Below, piece after piece: positions 35,150-46,329 of a stretch of DNA of 64,000 nt. The position numbers and the translations under genes were made by a program. Source of the stretch: Pomphorhynchus laevis (taxonomy: Eukaryota > Acanthocephala > Palaeacanthocephala > Echinorhynchida > Pomphorhynchidae); NCBI GenBank assembly GCA_012934845.2, contig WNNJ02000595.1:1-64000 (forward strand). Direction: 5' to 3'. A model generated the notes under the pieces. The model saw nothing but the letters and a program-made list of their open reading frames with translations. It had not been told where the DNA came from and did no database searches. Positions within the stretch are counted from its first letter, which is position 1. Every line of letters begins with the position of its first letter.

Positions 35150-35740
35150 TTATTTATTTATTATAAATCCATAAAATTTTCCGCTAATGATTTTAAATTT
35201 ATTTTTAATATTATTGTGTTGATTTATATATTTTACTATTTTCTGCTTGATGTTATTTTTATAGTAACCTAGTTTAAAATATGTATCTATTAAATTATTT
35301 AAATGATTTTGAAGAAAGCCAATATCATTACATATTGTTGCAATTCTTAAAATTTCATTATTTAATGTATTATATTTTATATTATATGGTACGCATGAAT
35401 GCCCATGCAAAAATATGTTTCTTGTAAATTTAAATATGTCATCTTTACGATATAAATTAATAGTAGTTTTATTTGATGTTAATTTAATGTTCATATCTAG
35501 ATATACACATTCTTTATTATTAATATTGGTTTTGTTAAGAATAAGGCTACCTGGATAAATGTGCTCACTAATTGGATAAAAATTATTAGAATTAAATGCA
35601 CATATATCATCAATGTATCGAAACATATATTTCACATATTTATATTGTTTAGATTTAGTTTTTACACAGTTATGAACAAATTCATATTCTATAAAGCTTA
35701 AAAACAAGTCAGCTATAATTGGGCTACTATTACTACGCAT
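35150..35740 (-). pseudogene. PLE reverse transcriptase, C-terminal half (5'-truncated)
   Basis: 196 codons open. It begins inside the NSSPIIADLFLSFIEYEF block (preceded in other copies by VKGVPMGG), with FRYIDDICAFNSNNF carrying the catalytic YIDD at 35606-35617. The thumb region with LYRKDDIFKFTRNIF and FKLGYYKNNIKQKIVKYIN follows. PLE RTs are telomerase-like. The frame ends about 20 residues after the thumb with no GIY-YIG endonuclease, as in every copy in this window. Nearly identical to the plus-strand copy at 36.8-37.5 kb, so recently duplicated. Truncated at 35,780. Confidence 0.85.
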
Positions 35741-35790
35741 TGGAACACCTTTTATTTGTCTAAATATATGTCCTAAATATTAAGTCCCAG

Positions 35791-36419
35791 TGTGCTCGCA
35801 CTTGCCATTGTCAAACTACCATTTGTTAATTGCCTATTGAAACTAACGCATTTTATGATTGCACACGTTTTTCTGTGAAATATATTACTTTAAAAAGTAC
35901 GTTATCATCACTTAACCATATTTCAAGATGGAACGATAAAATTAACAAGGTTAGTTCGGTATACATGCAAACTCCCACGCTACTGCAACCATTAATGAAG
36001 GTATATTCGTTATATCTTAACGAATATACTTGTAATAGGATTTCGATATTGAAAGAGTGATCCTGTTTAACAAAATAGCAAAATTAATTGAGCAGAACTG
36101 TTTTTCTCAGCCTTCAGGTGGCATCGAAAGTGCTACCGACAATGTTCTTAAAAATTGGTTTATAGAAATTTCGGAATTCGGAACAAATGGATTAAAATTA
36201 TAAAATCATTGTTAATGATTTTATTGTTATTTTGATAATACTTTGTAAAATGAACAAATTGCTAGATTGCGAAATTGTCCATCCAAGTGTGGCAGCGGAA
36301 TATCGTCGTATGGCTTATTGTTATCGAATAAACTGCATTCATTATGTATCGCAATCTTTGCAAGTATGTTTTAGTCAGGTATCTTCAGATAGGTTATTGT
36401 GTTCGTTTCTGTCAAATTG
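35791..36419. other. Unassigned segment between two inverted PLE copies
   Basis: Not PLE RT sequence. Open frames at 35830-36060 and 36232-36438 (plus) have no recognised motif. Cysteine and hydrophobic content is unremarkable. Confidence 0.4.
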
Positions 36420-37495
36420 TGAAATTAATGATGGATAAAAAGGGTATAAAGGTTGAATTAGATAATAAAACTATACCTATATTATATTGGAATCCAAAAT
36501 TACATAAAAATCCAATAAAACCTAGGTTCATTTGTAGTGCGTTAAAATGTACATTAAAACCACTTCCTGTCTATATAAATAAAATACTTAAAGTAATTAA
36601 AGCACATTTTAAAAAATATTGCAAGGTAATCGAAATTAATACTGGTATAAAACACTATTTCAGTGTTAATTCTACAAAAGAATTTTTAGAACAGACAAAA
36701 GGAACAAATTTTCAAAATATAAATACATACGATTTTAGTACGCTTTATAGTACGCCTATCTAACAAAAATTAAACCATCAAATAAATATAAATATATGGA
36801 TAAAATTGAATTAATATAATCCTTAAATATTTTGATAAATCAAAATTATTTAAAAGTAGGGACATCTATATTTAGACAAGTAAAAGGTGTTCCAATTGGT
36901 GGTAATAGTAGCCCAATTATAGCTGACTTGTTTTTAAGCTTTATAGAATATGAATTTGTTCATAACTGTGTAAAAACTAAATCTAAACAATATAAATATG
37001 TGAAATATATGTTTCGATACATTGATGATATATGTGCATTTAATTCTAATAATTTTTATCCAATTAGTGAGCACATTTATCCAGGTAGCCTTATTCTTAA
37101 AAAAACCAATATTAATAATAAAGAATGTGTATATCTAGATATGAACATTAAATTAACATCAAATAAAACTACTATTAATTTATATCGTAAAGATGACATA
37201 TTTAAATTTACAAGAAACATATTTTTGCATGAGCATTCATGCGTACCATATAATATAAAATATAATACATTAAATAATGAAATTTTAAGAATTGCAACAA
37301 TATGTAATGATATTGGCTTTCTTCAAAATCATTTAAATAATTTAATAGATACATATTTTAAACTAGGTTACTATAAAAATAACATCAAGCAGAAAATAGT
37401 AAAATATATAAATCAACACAATAATATAAAAAATAAATTTAAACTCTTAAGTGGCAAATTTTTATGGATGGATAATAACATTTTTGAATGATTTT
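36420..37495 (+). pseudogene. PLE reverse transcriptase copy (plus strand, one internal deletion)
   Basis: First open piece (from 36,429) reads KKGIKVELDNKTIPILYWNP, then LHKNPIKPRFICS, and TYDFSTLYS (RT motif A region; DFSTLYT is typical of PLEs). Compared with the 62 kb copy about 110 bp are missing at 36,753. The second piece (36832-37491) has VKGVPIGGNSSPIIADLFLS and FRYIDDICAF with YIDD at 37018-37029, then the thumb to residue 219. No endonuclease domain follows and no terminal repeat is seen downstream. The 'YWNPKLHKNP' and 'FRYIDD' style recalls the Naiad group, whose GIY-YIG domain is N-terminal; the N-terminus is lost here, so this is only a suggestion. Confidence 0.85.
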
Positions 37496-38874
37496 GATAA
37501 TGATTTGCTGTAAATGCTTACCTAACGTAGAAGCAGTTTGATTAACATAAATTTCATCGCAGTCGCTATTGCGGAATTTAATAAATGCATCCTATATGGC
37601 CATGGCCGATCCTCGAAACTTAAGGAAAGAACTAATATAGCAGGGTTTCAATTGTTGGTCATAGTTAGCTAAGCATTTTAATATTCTAAATATATAGAAG
37701 AATATTGTGATCTCGTATTAATACTGTTCTTCAAATGACTACTTTCATAAAAATGCGATTTGAAAATGGAATTATAAATATTTCATATTTAAAATATAAT
37801 TATTTATTACCATCATTGATATATAATTTTATATAATATATAATATATTATATTATATAATACATGTAATATATATTATATAGTATAACAAATATGTATA
37901 AAATATATAATATATGTTATATTATATAATAAATAATATATATTAAATATAAGTATTTAATTAAACTCGGTTAAGCTTAGTTAAACTTAGTTACCCAAGT
38001 ATTTAACTCGGATTCCCCCATATTTTATATAATTTATATTTTATATAATAATTATATATCACTAATGCTATTTATTAGTATACAATTAATTACTGATATT
38101 GGTATATTATATAGGTATGTAATTATAATATTAATTATAATATTATATTAATATTAATTATTGGTGTATAATTAATAATTAATGGTATTCTACAGAAATT
38201 ATGGACGCTGTGGCTAAATGCATCTATAAAACTATGATTGTTGAAAGCGATATCGTAAACTTTATCAAAGCCGTTTAAAACACGTGGTTAAAATTGTGTT
38301 TTTAATATGTTCGTGTATAACAGGTACGTATGATAAAAATTACAATTGCGTGCGATAGGATAAAAATTACCTTAATACATGTAACCATTATGTACATAGT
38401 CAAATGTAAGACATCTTTTCACACTTTCCTATTTTAGAAAACAAACTAGGCACGCAAAATATAAGACAGAAGAAAGTTTCGTAAAGTAACATAATAGTAG
38501 AGACAATGATAGTATAGACAAATCAAAACATTTAAGGTAAGGTGCAATTTTTCAAATGCAACAAAGTGCTGCAGAACTCAAATTCGACAGAAACGCTAAA
38601 AATGAACATAAATGTAATAATTTGTTTAATTTTAAATAATTAATTATTGTCAAAATTAATTATTCTGGAAATTATTTTTTAAAAGTATCATCACGAACCA
38701 GTTGTAACGCGATCCAACCATCAACATCATCATGCACCTACGTTAGTGCTCACTAGAACTTCAAGGTGCAAACAGTGAGCACTAAAGTTTCAACATGATG
38801 TAATACTTGGAAGGTTTATAAGGAATCGTTGAAAAATTACATGACACTTTACTGTGAATTTATAGATTCCTTAT
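37496..38874. other. Non-coding stretch with AT microsatellite-like sequence
   Basis: 37,800-38,190 is a long TATAATATAT-type low-complexity tract. No gene is recognised on either side. Confidence 0.5.
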
Positions 38875-39002
38875 TGAAGAGGGCGTATAATAGTCCAGCG
38901 GCGACTAAGAAATGACACTAATAAATATTGATAATATAAATACATAATATATAGTGTCATTTCTTCCATTACTTATTCTATCACTTAGACGTCGCTGGAC
39001 TA
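38875..39002. repeat. Short foldback (MITE-like) repeat
   Basis: ATAATAGTCCAGCGGCG near the left end is mirrored by CGTCGCTGGACTATTA at the right end (about 38,989-39,004). A second pair, AAATGACACTA/TAGTGTCATTT, lies inside. The two pairs are separated by unequal spacers. No transposase. Possibly a non-autonomous DNA element, unproven. Confidence 0.6.
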
Positions 39003-39079
39003 TTACTTCAATTGACTAGTCAACTCACTCAAAACGTTACTACGTCCTATTCAACTCGTTATCCACACATCTGATAGGA

Positions 39080-39450
39080 TCTTATTACTCCTCATCCGCT
39101 TTGATCATAGTTCTCGCCATCTATTGCTTCTCAATTGGCCGAGCATTTCTCACGCATCACGATGTGCTTACTATTTTTCGGTACGATGTATCCGACTCAC
39201 CATCCTATCTTAAACTTCCTTCCAACGACTCAATCCATATATCCTCTCAAACTCTACGATCCAGTCACACAGGTCTCCCTATTATTCCAAGATATTGCAC
39301 TAATTATGGTCTTCGCATTTACCATTTCTGGTCCTCTAACAGTGAACCACCTTCCCGTTGGCATTCGCTCCTCTTCCTATTATCACTTATTTAAAATGCT
39401 CTTTTCAATTCAACTCCTCTCCCTCGGCAAAATCTGACCTAATCTTTCTT
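39080..39450 (+). mobile_element. C-terminal fragment of a CR1/L2-like LINE
   Basis: Pieces in two frames (39101-39394, 39135-39437) resemble the end of ORF2 in the 42.5 kb copy: SYLKLPSNDS with YCTNYGLRIYHF, then FTISGPLTVNHLPVGIRSSS and FKMLF, parallel to NYGLRSFLVAASLAWNQLPL followed by a FKHLL block. Short, frameshifted, without RT. The divergence suggests a related but distinct subfamily. Confidence 0.55.
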
Positions 39451-39468
39451 CATTTCACACGTTCCTCT

Positions 39469-39632
39469 GGCGTATATCTTTTCATTAAAACCAAAATTGT
39501 TGTCAATACTAACGATAAACCTGACATATTGCATCCTTTATCGATTTCTTGGCGTATATATCTTTCAATTAAAACCAAAATTGTTGTCAATACTTACGAT
39601 AAACCTGACATATTGCATCATTTACCGATTTC
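39469..39632 (+). repeat. Direct duplication, period 82 bp, two copies
   Basis: GGCGTATAT begins at 39469 and 39551. Both copies continue with a TTAAAACCAAAATTGTTGTC segment and GATAAACCTGACATATTGCA with a few substitutions. It lies just after the LINE fragment. No coding meaning seen. Confidence 0.85.
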
Positions 39633-39639
39633 TTGTAAA

Positions 39640-41925
39640 TGTACAGTCCTCAATTCATTTTATTCTTTTTCTTTTTTGGACCTGTAAGTGGCTCCGTCCA
39701 CATTTGTCACATAAAATAAATTCTATTTTATGTATTAGGTGTCCTGTGTAGTGCAATAAGCATTATGATATACATTGTGAGTTGATGCACAATTAGATTT
39801 AAGATGTCACCTTGTTGCTAAAGTATTGGTAATCATTAATCAGAACACACGACTTGCATCATGTTATCTTACATGGTGGATTGCTGTACCGTGGATTTCT
39901 GCATTGCATGTTTTTTTTGTATTTTAGATATTTTTTAACTTCTTTGTTTCAGTGTAATACTTGAGGTATCGTGTTCTCAAATAAAACGCTTGAACCTGAT
40001 AAGCGCTATTTTTAATTTTATTGATAATTAATTGTTAAAATTAATTATCGTATAAAGTTCTCGAATGTTGTTATAATATTACGTTTAGGGATTTAAGCAT
40101 GTGTTGATATTGTATGAAGCTTATTGCACATTCTACGGTTATTTTAGACAGTCTTAGAATGTCAGATCAGGTCTAAATGAGTATACATGTTTCATATTTA
40201 TTATTTTTATAAATTAGAAATAATTATTTCTAATTTATATAATTATATAATTAAAAATATTAATAATTATAAATAATTATGTAATATTTATATAATTAAA
40301 AATTATTAAAATAAATTATAATAAATTATAATTAAATACATTATTCTAATAAATAAAAAATAATGCCGAATAATATTAAAATAATTAAATAATAAAAAGG
40401 TTTAAATAATAAATAATTGTTATATAATATCTTATTTAAAATATATAAAGTTAAAATTTTAAATTAAAATTTTAAATAAATCAAATTTTAGAATTGAAAT
40501 AGCATACAATGTATCTGAATAAGGATTAGAGGTCATCATGATAGCTACGCGTTTAATGAATCTTACTTTTTAGATTTCTTTATATATCATAGTGTCCATA
40601 ACCGCTGAAAGGAGGGTCTTAGTTAGATCAGTGAGGTTACGCTCGCATTCAAACACGCAACTGTAAATTTTTGTAAATCGTAGTGCTTTAATAGTGAGTA
40701 TGCACTTTACTATGTATTAATAGGATAATGAACGGGCTCTCTTATAAAGAATACCCATTAAGGTATAAATCCACCTGATGGATTTATAAATCCACTTAAA
40801 AAAAGATTTTTTTTAAAGGTGGATACGACTTTAGCATTGTTCAACGATATAAATTTTATATATAATCCCATTATATTATTCTTCGCTTAAGTTGTTACAT
40901 CATACTATAATTCAAACAAATAACAATTGATAATAATACTCTCTTATAGTATATAGGAGAGTATTATATATTAGTATATAGGATATAGGATAGTATATAG
41001 GATATATAAGTATATAGGATATATAATTATATATTGGAATTATATAGGAGAGTATATATCTTTAAATTAATTTAATATTAATTTTTTAAATATTGAGAGT
41101 ATATATATTTTTATATTAATTTAATATTCATTTCTTAAATATTAAATTTAATTATCAATAAATTAAATTTAGTAATTTGCCAACTTATATAATCTTGCTA
41201 TTTATTTTATGGTTCTTTCCAGATAATTAGACAAATCGTGAAGGTAAATCAAGGTTTTAATAATGTCGATTAATTGTAAAGTTAGATTAGTTATGCTAAA
41301 TTATTCCTCTTAAAAAATTTGAAGACATTTTTATGTGAAAATTTGAAACAGTAGACAATTAAGTAAAATATAAGATGCAAAACATAATTTATCGTTATTT
41401 GATAATTTAATATCTATGAACTAGATATATTTAGTTAATAGTTTTAAATTAAGTTGAATATACGGTGCACGACATATTTTTGATGACACAAATTTGTCTT
41501 CTAAATCCATAATTATAAGCCAATAGCAGTGCGCTACATTTCATTATTAGTAAACATCATCCGATGATCTTTTTTCTGTTAGCTTACGATACTTTGACTC
41601 GTCTGTGGCCTTCATATATGCAATATTTTTGAGTGTAATTTTACAGAAATGATTTCTAATTAAAAAATAGAAGGTACAACCTACAATTTGATATCTACTT
41701 TTAATTAATGGTCATTTTTATACTGCTCATCGACAATGTCATGATTTAATTCAAGTTTAGTATCTTGTGCATCCCTTATATTAAAATCGATGATCCTAAT
41801 TTATATTTTATATCAAAAATATTAACCAGCACCAATGATATTTAGACTAAATATTAATTATTTATCAATTATAATTAAAAACCGATAATCTCAAATCTTC
41901 ATTGTTCGGTTTTATATTATCCTCG
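39640..41925. other. Non-coding stretch
   Basis: No gene recognised. About 40,490-40,545 carries a degraded start of the PLE terminal repeat (CTGAATAAGGATTAGAGGTC then ATCATGATAG). 40,920-41,160 is a low-complexity TATAGGATATATA tract. Confidence 0.45.
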
Positions 41926-42425
41926 TATGGTTGTTTGAATCCTATCAGCGTCACTGTAAACTAGAATCAGCTTGGGTGGACCTCATCAGCAGTGATCCCA
42001 CGCATACATTTTGTGTTTCGGTCCTGTTTCTGTTTCTGCTGAACTCATTGTGGCCGAAATGCTAGTTTATATTTGGCTTATATACCAAACTACACAATTA
42101 ATGTGTTCTATATTTGGTGTGGGCTATAACTAATATTCGCAATTCGAATCCACCACACACCGATTTTTTATTCCGGTCTTATACGAAATGTTCAATGGAT
42201 AGTAAACCGTAAGCTGCCTTTTAATATTGTGAATATTGCTTACTCGAGCCGATATTCTTCATTGGTCGGTTTTATATTATCCTCGTGTGGTTGTTTGAAT
42301 CCTATCAGCATCACTGTACACTTCAATCAGCAGTGAGCCCACGCATACATTTCGTGTTTCGGTCCTGTTACTGTTTCTGCTGAACTCCTTGTCGCCAAAA
42401 TGCTGGTTTATATTTGGCTTATAAA
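41925..42425 (-). repeat. Tandem repeat family 3 with hammerhead motif, left part
   Basis: About one and a quarter units of a repeat of roughly 380 bp (360 bp between the first two starts because the second has lost about 20 bp). The landmark CCTATCAGC occurs at 41941 and 42301 here and at 46124 to the right. The array continues at 45.9 kb; a LINE lies between. The second copy has lost the bases between two ATCAG repeats, removing its CUGAUGA box and helix II arm. Confidence 0.8.
41952..42024 (-). ncRNA. Hammerhead-type motif, reversed box order (family 3, best copy)
   Basis: On the minus strand: GGACC (42020-42024), GAAA (42016-42019), helix III arm to GCGTGGG (41997-42003), helix I arm TCACTG (41990-41995), CTGATGA (41983-41989), GGTCC (41978-41982), CCCAAGC, GTTT, A (41957), CAGTGA (41951-41956). 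Helix II GGTCC/GGACC is perfect, helix I is 6 bp, and helix III has one mismatch in each part. Box order is again GAAA, CUGAUGA, cleavage site, as in families 1 and 2, with different sequence in every helix. Confidence 0.65.
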
Positions 42426-42499
42426 AAAAGGATTTATTTTAACGTGGCAAATGCGTGCCAGCGCACGCTTACATGACCACAACAAAACAAGACTGTGAA

Positions 42500-42976
42500 T
42501 CAGGTGTCGAGAAGGTGTGAACGGAGGAGGTGTTTGAATGTGATAAAGGAGGGGGCGCGGCGGACGTCGAGAGGGAGTTGATTCCAGGCGAGTGAGGCGG
42601 CGACGAGGAAGGATCGGAGACCGTAGTTGTTGGAGTAATTAGGAACGTGAAGTAAGAGGGTATGACAGGAACGAAGCGATAGCGAGGTGGGGCGAGTATC
42701 ATCTAAGAAAGCAAGGTTGATTAACGATGGGGAGCCGACAGCGATAAGACGAAAAGTAACGAGAAGAAGGCGGAGTTTGATGCGGATGTGGATGGTGGGC
42801 CAGGAGAGTTGGGCAAAATATGTGGATGTGTGGTCGAAGCGACGGAGACGAAAGAGCACTCGAACGGCGGTGTTGATTATTCGTTGTAGGGGTAGGATAA
42901 TGGATTTTGGAGAATTGGCGAAAAGGCTAAGGCAGTAATCGATTTTAGGGAAAAGAAGCGATGAAAGAAGAGACAT
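42500..42976 (-). pseudogene. ORF2 C-terminal region of the CR1/L2-like LINE
   Basis: 158 codons open: FPKIDYCLSLFANSPKSI, then LQRIINTAVRVLFRLRRFDH, and NYGLRSFLVAASLAWNQLPL near the end. This corresponds to the conserved C-terminal domain after RT in CR1/L2 elements. It is out of frame with the RT piece (break between 42,976 and 43,079), so ORF2 is not intact. Confidence 0.75.
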
Positions 42977-43078
42977 ACAAGAACGGAAGTCGATAAGGGG
43001 GCGGATACGGCGATGTCACGGAGAATTAAGTTAGATGAGCGGACCTTGTCACGGACGAAGGGTTTAAGGGAAAGGTGA

Positions 43079-44776
43079 TCATCGAAATGGAAGCCTAAGA
43101 AAGTGAGATTGTGGACTATGGGGATGATTCGATGAGGCAAAATATACAGTGGGAGGAGATATGTTTGGTTTACGGGGAAGGATCCACATTATTTTGGACT
43201 TTTCGGGGTTTAGAACGAGATGGAGATTGGAGAGACGTTTGTAGATAGAAGAAAGACAGTTGGAGGCAGAAATGCCGATATCGTGTATGCGATGTGCGGG
43301 TGCATGAGCATAGATTAGAATGTCATCGGCGTATTGCATGACGTTAAAGAAGTAAGGTTTGATAAACTGAGAGAGTTCGACATACAAAAAAGAGAAAAAC
43401 ACGGGACCTAGGACTGAACCTTGTTGGACCCCGCAGAAAATAAGGATGGGATGAGAGGATGATGAATTAGAACAGACGCGAAAGGAACGGTCGGATAGAT
43501 ATGAGGCGAACCATGCTACGTAGGAAGAAGTAAAACCGTAATCATAACGAAGACGAGAAAGGAGGACGGAGTGGTCGACAATGTCGAATGCGGAGGAGAG
43601 GTCGAGGGAGATGAGAACACTATATAGAGCCTTGTCTCGAGAAATGAGTAAGTCGTTGTACACTTTTATGCATGCGATTTCTGTCGAGTGATTAGAGCGG
43701 AAAGCGGATTGGAAAGAAGGGTACAGATTGGATGAGGAGAGATAAGTGTTGATTTGTATTAAGATGAGGCGTTCTAAGAGCTTAGAAAGAGTAGGGAGTA
43801 GCGAAATGGGGCGATAGCTAGAAGGAAGGGAGGGGTCGAGCGATTGTTTCTTAAGGAGGGGACGAACGATTGCGGATTTCCAGTGTGAAGGGAAGATACG
43901 ACTGCGGATGGACGAGTTAAACAAGGTTGTGAGAAATGGGGATATCGATGAGCATATAGATTTTAATATGTGAGTAGGCAGGGGATCGGCAGGTGAGGTT
44001 TTGTTGGGCAAGGACATGAGGACAGATGATACTTTTGTAGGTGAGACAGAGAGAAGGTGAAAAAGTTCCGGAAGGATGAGAGTAGACTGGGCAGAGTGGG
44101 ATAGGATGCAGACGGGGGTGTGAGAGAGCAGCGTGGATACTTTAGTCTGGAGAAATGACGAATAATCATTAGCATTGATGTTGCACGGCGTAGAGGAACG
44201 AGCCAGGATTGAGTTAAAAGTATGCCAGAGAGTCTTAGAGTTGAATGAAGTGATGATTTTATGCTGCCAGGAGTTGCATTTGGTACGTAGTAGGTTGAGA
44301 TGAGACCGGCGAAGAGCAAGATAGGAATCACGGAAAGACGGAGTGATCGAGCGGAAATCGCGTCTGAGAGAGCGGTGATAGACTCGAAAAGCATGGCGGA
44401 GTCGACGCTTTGAGAGTAGGCATTGGATGTCAAACCATGGGGCACGGTACAAGCTACGGTGTGGGTGAGACTTGAAGGGCAAGAGAATATCGAGAGTGGA
44501 TGTGAGTTCAGAGTCGAAAAGAAAGGCTAGATCGTGAGGAGATGAATATGTTATTGTGGGTAATGATAGAGACGATTTGAGTAAGGCAGAGCGGAGAAGG
44601 GAAGAGGTCAAGATTTCTCCAAGGGCGACGTAGGATTGTAGGTGTGTGAGGAGGGGTGTGGTTGCGAGTGAGATCAAGGGTGATAAGAAAGTGATCGGAT
44701 AGACCAGGATCAGAGATGGACAGTGAGGTGTAGGCAGCAAAATGATCGGGGACAGCGATGATGTCGAGTGCCCCAT
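43079..44776 (-). pseudogene. ORF2 reverse transcriptase of the CR1/L2-like LINE
   Basis: 565 codons without a stop. Motifs in order are SSYRPISLLPTLSKLLERLI (fingers), FQSAFRSNHSTEIA, VLISLDLSSAFDIVDHSVLL (motif A), GVQQGSVLGPVFFSFLYVEL (motif B; QQGS where PQGS is usual), NVMQYADDILIYAHAP (motif C, YADD at 43323-43334) and LVLNPEKSKIMWI (motif D). All catalytic Asp are present. RT would copy element RNA by target priming. The endonuclease is encoded upstream in another frame, so the copy is slightly broken. I treat the ATG at 44,776 as an artefact of the frame rather than the real ORF2 start. Confidence 0.85.
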
Positions 44777-45564
44777 GAAGTATATGTGTGGGGGCAGTGG
44801 AGACTAGTTTGTAATTGTAGTTGGATAGAATGTTGATGAACCGGATGGAATCCGTGGAAGAGGGGCGGTCTAGGCGGATATTGAAGTCGCCTAGAACGAG
44901 TGAAGGGATTGAGGACAAAGAACAATGAGAAAGGAGGTCAGCGAGTTCGGTAAAAATAAGGCTGTAGGAGCTGATGAACCAGGACGGTATACAATGGCGA
45001 GATCTAGAGTGATCGGGTTAGAATAACGACAAGTGAGCAATTCAAAAGAGCAAGGACTGAAAGGGGGATTGATTTTGCGAAGAAACGCGGGTGACGCGCG
45101 AATGCGACGATGCCGCCATGATTAGAGAATTTAGAAGGACATGAGCTGAGAGGGCGGGCGGATTCGACTAGGGAGCAACCGGCAGAAAGCAGACGGCGAA
45201 TGGAAAGGTAGTCGGAATCTGAGTGCCAGGATTCGGTGAGGCAGAAGAGATCGATGGATTGCTTGGTGAATAGGTTGAGGATAAGATCGGATTTATTGAG
45301 AATAGATCTAGTGTTGAGGAGACCGAGGCGGAAACCGTGTGTTGTGGCGAAAGAGTCTAGTGGAGAAGACACATAGGAGAGATGGAGCGCCATCGAATTT
45401 TTGGACGGGTGTGGACAACTTGAAAATTTCCGTCTATGTTTCGGATGGAGAGTGATGTTTCGCCGTTTTCCTCGCGACGGCGTTTTTCGATGTGGGCTGA
45501 AGAGATTTGAGCGATTTTCAGAAAGGGCGCGATCGAGGAAAATTTGAGTGGTTGAAGATGACAT
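44508..45564 (-). pseudogene. ORF2 endonuclease of the CR1/L2-like LINE
   Basis: Two open pieces: 45004-45564 (GLLNTRSILNKSDLILNLF, then LFCLTESWH carrying the active-site Glu, and HGGIVAFARH) and 44508-44918 (PSLVLGDFNIRLDRP with the GDFN motif, LDIIAVPDHF, GLSDHFLITLDL with the SDH catalytic His). These are the hallmarks of the APE-type endonuclease. One frame break lies between them near 44,930-45,000 and another overlaps the RT frame. Upstream of 45,564 there may be ORF1 or 5' UTR (45,357-45,860), but I recognise no ORF1 domain. Confidence 0.75.
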
Positions 45565-45899
45565 GAGTTTGAATCGTTGAGAGAGGACAGAAGACGCGTG
45601 AGAGCGATGCTTGAAAACAATTTTTAGGAGAGGGGGCTGGGAAGGATTAGATTGAGAAGATTTGTTTAGACGGATGAATGCGACAGGAGAAATGTCCTTG
45701 AAAAAGGATGGTTTATCTGCAGGAACAATAGACGAGCGGATGGATCTGAAGGCGGAAACATCGTGGTCTAGGCGTGCTTGTGGAGATAAGGAGTTGGAAG
45801 GAGTGATATTAGTGACAATGACGCAGCGATGGCGAGATTAGATTGCATACCAAATTACATATATTAGTAATTTTCATATATTAATAATTAAATTATTAT

Positions 45900-46262
45900 A
45901 TTATATACCAAATTACACAATTAATGTGTTCTATATTTGGTGTGGGCTATAACTAATATTCGCAATTCGCATCTACCACACACCGATTTTTTATTCCGGT
46001 CTTATACGAAATGTTCACTGGACAGTAAACCGTAAGCTGCCTTTTTATATTGTGAATATTGATTACTCGAACCGCTATTCTTCATTGGTCGGTTTGATAT
46101 TATCCTCGTGTGGTTGTTTGAATCCTATCAGCATCACTGTACACTACAATCAGCGTGGGTGGACGTCATCAGCAGTGAGCCCACACCTACATTTCATGTT
46201 TCGGTCATGTTACTGTTTCTGCTGAACTCCTTGTCGCCGAAATGCTGGTTTATATTGAGAAA
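45900..46262 (-). repeat. Tandem repeat family 3, right part
   Basis: Resumes the unit broken at 42,425 (ACCAAATTACACAATTAATG at about 45,905) and runs through a complete hammerhead region to a CTGGTTTATATT end at about 46,256. Confidence 0.8.
46135..46207 (-). ncRNA. Hammerhead-type motif, reversed box order (family 3, right copy)
   Basis: Minus strand: GAAA (46199-46202 complement), helix III arm GTGTGGG (46180-46186), CACTG (46173-46177), CTGATGA (46166-46172), GTCC (46161-46164), CCCACGC (46153-46159), GTGT (46141-46144), A (46140), CAGTG (46135-46139). Helix I is perfect. Helix III has one mismatch plus the ACAT/GTGT base. Helix II has one mismatch (TGAC instead of GGAC). Confidence 0.5.
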
Positions 46263-46329
46263 TTCAAGAAGTCATGTTAGTAAAATCATGGAGCGTAATT
46301 ATTAGCAAACACACTACATCTCATTTATA

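Larger units (their letters stand above)
42426..45860 (-). mobile_element. CR1/L2-like LINE inserted in the family 3 array
   Basis: The longest LINE of its family here, on the minus strand: endonuclease (45,564-44,508), RT (44,776-43,079), C-terminal region (42,976-42,500), and a 3' end reading AACGTGGCAAATGCG complement next to an A-rich run at 42,424. The GC content is clearly higher than its surroundings and the RT frame is open for 565 codons, so this is a fairly young insertion. It separates left and right parts of the tandem array. No clean target-site duplication was found; extra AT-rich sequence with a second TACCAAATTACA lies at the 5' side. Confidence 0.85.

Noticed and set aside
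38875-39002. Full DNA transposon
   Set aside because: Only a 128-bp foldback with unequal inner spacers, no transposase and no clear target-site duplication.
42687-42938. Arg-rich plus-strand open frames at 42687-42938 and 52133-52525
   Set aside because: They are antisense to the LINE ORF2 C-terminal region; the arginine richness comes from the LINE's Ser/Leu-rich coding strand.
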